Source of the DNA: an uncultured Mollicutes bacterium
Lineage (GTDB): Bacteria > Bacillota_I > Bacilli_A > RFN20 > CAG-826
Direction: 5' to 3'
NCBI GenBank assembly: GCA_900550795.1
Contig: URTN01000048.1
Coordinates: 1 to 6,387, forward strand
Length of the DNA stretch: 6,387 nt
Part shown: positions 1 to 5,900 of the stretch, in pieces
Layout of the letters: each line of letters opens with the position of its first letter
How positions within the stretch are numbered: position 1 is the stretch's first letter
Notes under the pieces: model-generated
Seen by the model: only the letters and a program-made list of their open reading frames with translations
The model's database searches: none
Told to the model about the DNA's origin: nothing
Made by a program: the position numbers and the translations under genes

Positions 1-849
1 ATTAATAACACCATTAGAAAGAAGAGGGATAATCTTTTGAATTTGGTTTGTAGTCTTATTCCACCACTCTAGTTTTTCTAGAAGATCAATCATCTCATCA
101 TCAAATCTTTTTCTGATTACTTTGGCGGGATTACCAACCGCTACTGAATACGGAGGAATATTTGAAGCCACGACCGCGTTAGCGCCGATAATGCATCCAT
201 CCCCAACATGTACACCTGGTAAGAACGTAACGTTTTGCCCAATCCAAACATCATTTCCGATAACCGTGTCGCCTTTATATGGTGAGTCTTCTTTTTTAGG
301 AGCATCCTGTTTCCAACCGTTAAAGATATAGAAAGGATATGTTGAAACGGAGTTCATTTGATGGTTCGCGCCGTTCATAATAAATTCCACACCTCTACCA
401 ATCTGGCAGAACTTGCCAATAATCAACTTATCGCCGATAAAGCCATAATGATGCGTGACGTGCTTTTGGAAGTTTTGGCCATCAAAGTATGTATATTCCC
501 CCACTTTGATATTTGGGCAATCTATCAATGTTGGCTTAACATAAACCACACTTTCATCCTTGGATTTCAGAGGATGGATTCTCCTCCAATCTGGTTTATC
601 CATCTTTTCCGCTCGATACATTAAATCATTGCTATCTTTGTCCGATAAGTCCAAGAATTCATTCGCGTTTACCTTGAATTCAAGAATCAACTTAATTACC
701 TTGTCAAAAGACATATCAGTTAGTCCTGTTTCAATCTTATTGATCATTGATTTATGGGTGTAGCCTAAAGCCTCCGCAAATTCCTGCTGAGACATATTGT
801 TGTCTAAGCGAATCTTCTTGATTCTATCTCCTAATACTTTGTATGCCAT
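1..849 (-). CDS. XRE helix-turn-helix fused to Vat/CatB-type xenobiotic O-acetyltransferase (3' end cut by window)
   Basis: The frame is open for 283 codons from ATG at 849 to the window edge, with no stop seen. Residues ~5-66 are an XRE-type helix-turn-helix (GDRIKKIR, MSQQEFAEALGY, INKIETG). From ~84 the protein is a left-handed beta-helix acyltransferase of the Vat/CatB family: LIIGKFCQIGRGV, NGANHQM with the probable catalytic His163, GDTVIGNDVWIG, VGNPAKVIRKRFD, and the family's C-terminal WWN. Such enzymes use acetyl-CoA to acetylate a hydroxyl on drugs such as streptogramins or chloramphenicol, or on other small molecules. The substrate here is unknown. By comparison with ~210-residue family members, only about 10-20 residues should be missing. 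AAAGGA at 856-861 supports the 849 start. Met83 (codon 603-601) is in frame where a stand-alone enzyme would begin, so internal initiation is possible. The gene follows the KilA-N gene after 58 bp on the same strand. Confidence 0.85.
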   Translation of the reverse strand, partial: MAYKVLGDRIKKIRLDNNMSQQEFAEALGYTHKSMINKIETGLTDMSFDKVIKLILEFKVNANEFLDLSDKDSNDLMYRAEKMDKPDWRRIHPLKSKDESVVYVKPTLIDCPNIKVGEYTYFDGQNFQKHVTHHYGFIGDKLIIGKFCQIGRGVEFIMNGANHQMNSVSTYPFYIFNGWKQDAPKKEDSPYKGDTVIGNDVWIGQNVTFLPGVHVGDGCIIGANAVVASNIPPYSVAVGNPAKVIRKRFDDEMIDLLEKLEWWNKTTNQIQKIIPLLSNGVIN

Positions 850-867
850 AATTCATCCTTTAATCTC

Positions 868-879
868 GTCGAATTCGAC
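868..879. promoter_or_regulatory. 12-bp perfect palindrome, possible operator
   Basis: GTCGAATTCGAC is perfectly self-complementary. It lies 18 bp upstream of the ATG of the HTH-acetyltransferase, just before its ribosome binding site. Because that protein starts with an XRE DNA-binding domain, an autoregulatory operator is a reasonable inference. No second copy was seen in the window, and no clear -10/-35 pair could be placed around it. Confidence 0.35.
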
Positions 880-882
880 CAG

Positions 883-910
883 TTTAAACCCACCGATTTC
901 GAGGGGTTTA
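883..910 (-). repeat. 28-bp inverted repeat, copy A (intergenic, starts at the KilA-N stop codon)
   Basis: Read on the minus strand, this copy begins with the TAA stop of the KilA-N gene and is identical over 28 bp to copy B at 1516-1543 in the opposite orientation. The match ends abruptly on both sides. The core 26 bp is quasi-palindromic: left arm TAAACCCCTCGA, centre AA, right arm TCGGTGGGTTTA, with 10 of 12 arm positions complementary. A chance perfect 28-bp match within one kilobase is implausible. The short, sharply bounded, dyad-symmetric form suggests a site-specific recombination site. Confidence 0.9.
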
Positions 911-1732
911 TTTCTTTTCGATTCGTTTTATTGATTTAACATTATTTTTATTAAACAATTCTTTTTCTCTATTCGCTTCTTTATTAAGAAGAACTAATCT
1001 ATCTTTTTGAGATAACTTTTGAGAAATGAGCATAGAGTTTAAATATTCAAGATTGCTAAGCATTGCTAATTCAATAGTGTTTGCGTAATCTCTAATATTT
1101 CCTTCTTTGCCAGTATTCGTTTCTCTCCACTCTTTAGCTGTTTTGCCAAATAAAGCAACATTTAAAAGATCTGCTTCATTTGCATAAATGTAACTTTTTC
1201 GTTCGTTTGATAATTCAACAGGAACCAAATATTCTTTAACAGCGTCTGTGTGGATTAAATAATTAAGTTTAGTTAATAGTCTCTTCCCGTGCCACTCAAG
1301 CTGTTCAGATTCCTGAATCTTTAGTCGTTGGAATTCCTTAATTATGTAAAGTTTAACTTCGGCAGAAATCCAAGAAGCAAATTCTAATGCAATATCGCGA
1401 TGAGCAAATGTGCCACCACCATGTCGGCCGGATTTAACTCTTATTCCAATAGCGTTTGTAATTTCTATCCATTTCTTTGGTGAAATAGTGAAGGCATTTT
1501 CTCCAGGCTTACTTCTAAACCCCTCGAAATCGGTGGGTTTAAAATTCTCATTATTAAGACGTTCCCAAATTGTCAAATACTGAAGAGAATCAACCCTTCT
1601 AATCCAATTAGCTATAACAGCATTAGGATCTTCTTCGTTTTTAAATCGAGCTATATCAGTTAGACTAATAAAATCATCGTCTCCGATACCAGTAACATTA
1701 ATTTCAATATTTTTAACAGTGATTTTATTCAT
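908..1732 (-). CDS. KilA-N domain protein
   Basis: This 274-residue protein has a KilA-N domain in its N-terminal half. Visible blocks are FISLTDIARFKNEEDPNAVIA, NWIRR, WERLNN, NAFTISPKKWIE, TNAIGI, SGRHGGGTFAHRDIALEF, ASWISAEVKLYIIKEFQRLK (to ~residue 138). The C-terminal half (KRLLTKLNYLI, LNVALFGKTAKEWR, IRDYAN) resembles the tail of many gut-bacterial KilA-N proteins, and the last ~30 residues are rich in Lys, Arg and Glu. KilA-N is a presumed DNA-binding domain found in phages, large DNA viruses and accessory regions of bacteria. The biochemical role is not established, and I cannot assign one here. The start is supported by AAGGAG 9 bp upstream of ATG. The length looks complete. Codons 64-72 are one arm of the 28-bp inverted repeat and the stop codon is the first triplet of the other, so the gene may be switchable by inversion. 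Confidence 0.9.
   Translation of the reverse strand: MNKITVKNIEINVTGIGDDDFISLTDIARFKNEEDPNAVIANWIRRVDSLQYLTIWERLNNENFKPTDFEGFRSKPGENAFTISPKKWIEITNAIGIRVKSGRHGGGTFAHRDIALEFASWISAEVKLYIIKEFQRLKIQESEQLEWHGKRLLTKLNYLIHTDAVKEYLVPVELSNERKSYIYANEADLLNVALFGKTAKEWRETNTGKEGNIRDYANTIELAMLSNLEYLNSMLISQKLSQKDRLVLLNKEANREKELFNKNNVKSIKRIEKK
1516..1543 (+). repeat. 28-bp inverted repeat, copy B (inside the KilA-N coding sequence)
   Basis: This copy is the exact inverse partner of 883-910. Read with the gene, it encodes residues 64-72 (FKPTDFEGF) of the KilA-N protein, a stretch that resembles the equivalent region of other KilA-N proteins. The site is therefore compatible with a functional protein. The distance between the copies (911-1515) is 605 bp. 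Confidence 0.9.
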
Positions 1733-1869
1733 AAAACGTTTCTCCTTTTATCATTAATATTCTACCAAATTTATCCAAACTTTTCTACCTTAAATACGAA
1801 AAAGAAATGAAACTTATTATCATCTCACAATTTTCTTAATATTCTTAACGTACAGGTGTAATGGTAGTT
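1733..1869 (-). promoter_or_regulatory. Upstream region of the KilA-N gene, with a possible extended -10 promoter
   Basis: Between the decayed RhuM-like gene and the KilA-N start there are 137 AT-rich bases and no ORF. On the minus strand TGG followed by TAGAAT (1759-1767, hexamer at 1759-1764) forms an extended -10 element about 27 bp before the ATG. No good -35 lies at the usual distance. The AAGGAG ribosome binding site follows. No convincing terminator for the upstream gene was found. Confidence 0.4.
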
Positions 1870-2666
1870 TTAAGCTAGCAATCGTTTCTTTAAAGTTTCA
1901 ATAAAAGTGATATTTTCTATTTGCGTAATAGCAAATGCTTTTTTACCAGCGTAATTAAGGGAAGCGCCCAATGAATAGCAAATGCGTTCATCAATAATCA
2001 AGAATCTATCATGAAAAGCATCGTTAATCTTAACGGACAAGCCACCATATTGATTGTTGAATGAGCCAGCATCTTCTTTAGATAATTTTGCTTTTGACGA
2101 AATGAATAAGTTGATAACGACGCCGTTACTTTTTCCCTTAATATAATCCAAGGCTAAGATATCATCATAGGGATCTATTAGAATTATTTCTTTTTCTGCT
2201 TTGGTAAATAATTCTTTTAGAAACACACGGGCATCAAAGAATTGACCGTCAAAGAAGATTTATTCTCTTTCAGCCACATGCGATTCTTCTATTTTTGTGA
2301 CTCTATTGTCTAATTCATCTACTTTCTTTTCTAGTACTCGTTCGACCTTATGAATTAAATTGACATAGTTTTCATTAGTCACTAGAGTTCTTTTTTCGTT
2401 AATCATATATCCTTTTAACAAATATTCTTTAAGAACTGAATTTGCCCATCTTCTAAATACAATCCCGTTTTGAAATTTCATACGATAACCAACGGAAATA
2501 ATTACGTCAAGATTATAATAATCGATATTTATGGTAACCAATTTTCCGCCTTCGTGTTGAACAGTTGCATTTTTTGCAACAGTTCCCTTTTCGGTCAATT
2601 CACCTTCTTTAAATATTTTTTAATGTGTCTAGAAATAACCGATTTATCTCTTCCGAATAAATACGA
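1870..2666 (-). pseudogene. RhuM-family protein, decayed (5' truncation, frameshift, nonsense codon)
   Basis: Read together, three in-order pieces resemble one RhuM-family protein. First, LFGRDKSVISRHIKK (2666-2616) is the helix-turn-helix-like N-terminal part. Second, after a frame change, IFKEGELTEKGTVAKNA, IDYYNLDVIISVGYRMKF, FRRWANSVLKEYLLKGY and a coiled-coil-like segment run to a TAA at 2260-2262. Third, in the same frame, IFFDGQFFDA, EIILIDPYDD, AFHDRFLIIDE and YSLGASLNYAGKKAFAI form a PLD-like C-terminal domain ending at 1870. The frameshift fits loss of one base from a run now six long (2616-2621): seven A's would restore HIKKIFKEGEL. The internal TAA sits where relatives carry Lys (AAA). 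Roughly 30-45 N-terminal residues are missing upstream of 2666. Family members are known from pathogenicity islands and accessory regions, and their function is unresolved. Short ORFs starting at TTG 2598 and GTG 2226 are fragments of this gene. Confidence 0.8.
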
Positions 2667-2800
2667 CCATGGCCGCGTGTGCAAACTTATTTTTCGCGCC
2701 TGAAATTTGACATTTTCGAAGTTTTTTAAGATGAGTATGTCAACACCAAATGGGAATTTCTAAATTCAAAAAAATACCAATTAAATCGATGCTTTTAAAC
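2667..2800. other. Intergenic remnant between the RhuM-like pseudogene and the polC-tRNA terminator
   Basis: No gene is recognisable. On the minus strand the frame of the pseudogene's first piece stays open back to a TAG at 2760-2762, and includes FGVDILILKNF and ENVKFQARKISLH, but has no ATG and no resemblance to RhuM N-termini that I recognise. A 7-bp inverted repeat (TTGACAT at 2707-2713 and its complement at 2737-2743) lies here. The stretch may be the scar of the event that removed the RhuM N-terminus. Confidence 0.4.
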
Positions 2801-2828
2801 AAAAAAGGGCTTTTTCTTCAAAAACCCT
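2801..2828 (-). terminator. Rho-independent terminator after tRNA-Pro
   Basis: On the minus strand AGGG-TTTTT (2828-2820), a GAAG loop, AAAAA, one bulged G (from C2810) and CCCT form a ~9-bp stem, followed by a T run (2806-2801). It starts 16 bp past the encoded CCA of the tRNA and would end transcription of polC plus tRNA, or of the tRNA alone, separating this block from the accessory genes. Confidence 0.75.
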
Positions 2829-2843
2829 GTCAAATTGTGGATG

Positions 2844-2920
2844 TGGTCGGAACGATGGGATTCGAACCCACGACCTCCTGGTCCCGAACCAGGCGCACTA
2901 CCAAGCTGTGCTACGTCCCG
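2844..2920 (-). tRNA. tRNA-Pro (anticodon CGG)
   Basis: The 77-nt cloverleaf is complete. The acceptor CGGGACG pairs with CGTTCCG (one G-T pair), the D stem GCAC with GTGC, the anticodon stem CCTGG with CCAGG, and the T stem GTGGG with CCCAT (one G-T pair) around TTCGAAT. The loop is TTCGGGA, which puts anticodon CGG at 2886-2884, decoding the proline codon CCG. The discriminator is A and the 3' CCA is encoded (2846-2844). The tRNA lies 38 bp after the polC stop and is followed by a terminator. Its 3' end faces the accessory genes, the usual geometry for integration next to a tRNA, but no duplicated tRNA end was found in the window. Confidence 0.95.
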
Positions 2921-2944
2921 ATAGGCCTAAATAGGCCGTTAGAT

Positions 2945-2972
2945 AGTATAATAAATAATTAGAAGAATTCAA
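2945..2972 (-). promoter_or_regulatory. Possible promoter for tRNA-Pro, overlapping the end of polC
   Basis: On the minus strand TTGAAT (2972-2967) and TATACT (2950-2945) are spaced by 16 bp, placing a transcription start near 2938, shortly before the mature tRNA 5' end at 2920. This would give the tRNA expression independent of polC. AT-rich sequence makes a chance match possible. Confidence 0.4.
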
Positions 2973-5900
2973 ATAAAGACATTTGGTTAGTCTCGCCCAA
3001 TCCTTTTAAGACACCAAGCTTTTCCAAATCATTCAAATTAGTTGAATTAAGCTTGTTCGCTCTTTTTAGGATGTCTTCTTTTGAAAGAAATTTCCTTCCA
3101 TCTGATCTAGCATCCACAATAGATTGGGCAGCTGCCAAACCTAATCCATCAACAACCGAGAAAGGCGGTATCAAGGCTTTGTTTTCATGATCAACTACAA
3201 ACATTTGGGCATCAGATTTATATAAATCGATATTCTCGAATTTATATCCTCTTTCTACCATCTCCAAGGCAATTAGAAGAGTCTTATAGATATTTATTTC
3301 CTTATTCTTAAGTGGATTAGATCTATCATCCATCCTAGCCCTAAGCTCTTCAATTTTAGCCTTGATGGCATCTTCGCCTTCTATCATAGATTTAATGTCA
3401 TAGTCATCACTTCTAACCGAGAAGAAGACGGCATAGAATTCAAGAGGATAATAAAGTTTAAAATAGGCAACCCTAACCGCCATCATGACATAGGCAGTCG
3501 CATGTCCTCTAGGGAATAAATACTTAATCTTCTTACAAGACTCAATGTAATATTGAGGGATCTTTTGTTCGACCATCTTAGCTTCATATTCAGGCTTTAA
3601 TCCCCTGCCCTTTCTAACGTCTTCCATGATTTTGAAGGACATATTAGATGGAACACCCATGGAAATAAGATAGGTCATGATATCGTCACGACATCCAATG
3701 ACACCATTTAGGTCAGTTACTCCATTTAAGATTAAATCTTCGGCATTACCACTCCAAACATTGGTACCATGGGCCAAACCAGAAATAATAAGCAAGTCAT
3801 TAAATGTCTTTGGATTAGATTCCATTAACATTCGCTGGGCCAAGTCGGTTCCGAATTCAGGCAAGGCAGAAGCACCTGTTTTAAGCCCAAGATAATTTGA
3901 ATGTAACTTCAATGCATCAGGAGATACAAATAAAGATAGGACCTTAGGGTCATTCATCGGGATATCTTCGATTTTCACGCCTGTTAAATCCCTATAATAA
4001 CGCATTGCCATTGGGTCAACGTGACCTAGGATATCTAGCTTTAATATTTCATCGTGCATAGAGCGGAAATCGTAATGGGTTGTAAGCCATTCAGATTCCA
4101 AGTCATCTGCAGGATGCTGTACGGCGGTGAAATCAAAAATAGACATGTTAGATGGAACAACAACAATACCGCCAGGATGCTGGCCGGTCGTGCGTTTAAC
4201 TCCCTGGCATCTAGATGCGATAGAAGCAATATAGGCCGGATTTATAGAATCAGGGTTCTTCCCAATGCGTTCAAAATAGCCCCTAACGAAACCATAGGCA
4301 GTCTTTTCGGCAACGGTTTCGATAGTGCCTGCCCTAAATACGTTATTTTCACCTAGCAATATCTTCGTGTAATTATGTGCTTTGTGCTGCGATTCATCTT
4401 CGAAATTCAAGTCGATATCAGGAACCTTATCAGCAGAGAATCCTAAGAATGTTTCAAATGGAATATTTTGTCCATCTTGCTTCATCTTGGCCCCACATTC
4501 AGGGCAAACTTTATCAGGCAAATCAAAGCCGGATTTATATTTAATTGGATCAGCCCATTCGAAATAATGGCAATGAGGGCATAGATAATGAGGTGGCAAG
4601 GCGTTAACTTCGGTAATGTCTGCCATAGTAGCGGCAAAAGAAGAACCAACAGACCCTCTAGAACCAACTATATAATGCTCTGGTTCATCATTAGCCATCT
4701 TGATTAAGCAATGGGCAATATAATAGGTAACGGCATAGCCATTATCGATAATACCGTTAAGTTCTTTATCTAAACGCGCTTTTACTTCCCCAATTCTTTT
4801 TATTACTTCTGGGTTAGTATTCCCACAATATCTAGCCTTGAAATTAGATTCACATAATTCCCTGATTTTCAAATCCGAATGAGGCAAGTTTTCATTTGGG
4901 GCGAACAAATCGTCGGATACAGGTATGCATTGTTCTATTTGAGATGCTATCATTCTTGAATTATCGACAATAATCTTCTTAGCCTCTCCTTCATCCATCC
5001 ACGTCTTAAATGAATCGATCATTTCTTGAGTCGAACGGAAATGCTGATCAGGGTTTTCAAATAATGGTTTATTAGCCCTAGCAGGTGGATTTAAAGGATG
5101 GGCACCACCTCCGATAGCTTTTGCATATATATAGATATCTCTTAATATTTTGTCTTCTTTATCTAGATAATGGCAGTCCCCAGTACCCACAACAGGCTTA
5201 TTGGCAATCTTAGCAGCTGCTACTATATCCTTTAATAAGGAAATAAGATGCTCTTTTGAAGCAACTCTACCCATATCCAATAGATAGGAATAGTTTTCAA
5301 TAGGCTGGATTTCTATATAGTCATAGAATTTCATCGCATCGGCTAAGACACTTATATCCCTAGTAGAAGCCATCTCGAAAATCTCGCTATTAAAGCAGGC
5401 AGAACCAATCAAAAGATTCTCTCTATATTTGGTTATTAATTCTCTTGGAGTCCTTGGAACGCCAGCAAAATAAGAGACATGCCCTTCGGTTATTATCCTA
5501 TATAAATCCTTAAGACCTTGTTGGTTTTTAGCTAGAGCGATACAGTGATATGAATGTAAGTGTCTTACATAGGCTCTGAATTTATTTAACCTAGCTTGAT
5601 AATCAGGTTTATCTTTATCTTCTTTTGGAGGCAATTCGATATTTAATAAATCCAAGTCGGCATGGGTAATACCAGGATGTTCTTTATCTAACCTAAGAAT
5701 TATTTCCTGCCAGCCTTCATTTAAGGCAGTAGCGTCATAGACGGCTTCGTGAGCATCTTCTTCGTTATAGATTTTTAATCCCAAATTCCTAAGCATCGCG
5801 CCTTCGCTATGTCTACCAGCTTCTGGGAATAAATAGTGAGAAATAGGAATGGTATCGATAATTGGATTAGCTAGAGGTGGCTTCCCTGCCCTTTCTAAGG

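Larger units (their letters stand above)
883..1543. other. Candidate invertible DNA segment (phase switch)
   Basis: The two 28-bp inverted repeats bracket 605 bp holding codons 73-274 of the KilA-N gene. In the orientation present, the gene is intact. Inversion would join codons 1-72 to the plus-strand sequence from 911, adding nine codons (ISFRFVLLI) and a TAA at 937-939, for an 81-residue product. The displaced 3' part would gain no start codon: in the matching frame upstream of copy A there is a stop at 832-834 and no ATG, GTG or TTG before the repeat. The inversion itself is inferred, not observed, and no recombinase gene lies in the window. Confidence 0.5.

Noticed and set aside
122..763. 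Several plus-strand ORFs of 67-88 codons
   Set aside because: They lie opposite the HTH-acetyltransferase gene, show no family features and no good ribosome binding sites. The minus frame explains the sequence.
883..910. Repeat copy A as the terminator of the KilA-N gene
   Set aside because: It can form a short TAAACCC/GGGTTTA stem but no T run follows, and a terminator would not explain an exact second copy inside the coding sequence.
2260..2262. Readthrough or recoding of the in-frame TAA
   Set aside because: The gene also has a frameshift and a missing N-terminus, and TAA is used as the normal stop of polC and the KilA-N gene.
1870..2598. Two separate small genes starting with GTG at 2226 and TTG at 2598
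   Set aside because: Both are pieces of one RhuM-family frame. The GTG and TTG codons fall inside conserved sequence and lack independent start signals.
2738..2743. Consensus -35 hexamer TTGACA on the minus strand (and another on the plus strand at 2707-2712)
   Set aside because: No acceptable -10 hexamer lies 15-19 bp downstream in either direction, and no intact gene follows.
2921..2937. Direct repeat ATAGGCC x2 and possible GGCCTA/TAGGCC hairpin before the tRNA
   Set aside because: It is very short, with an almost loopless hairpin. It is probably incidental, or part of tRNA 5' leader structure.
4041..4667. Small ORFs on both strands within polC
   Set aside because: They overlap highly conserved PolC catalytic sequence and have no coding features of their own.
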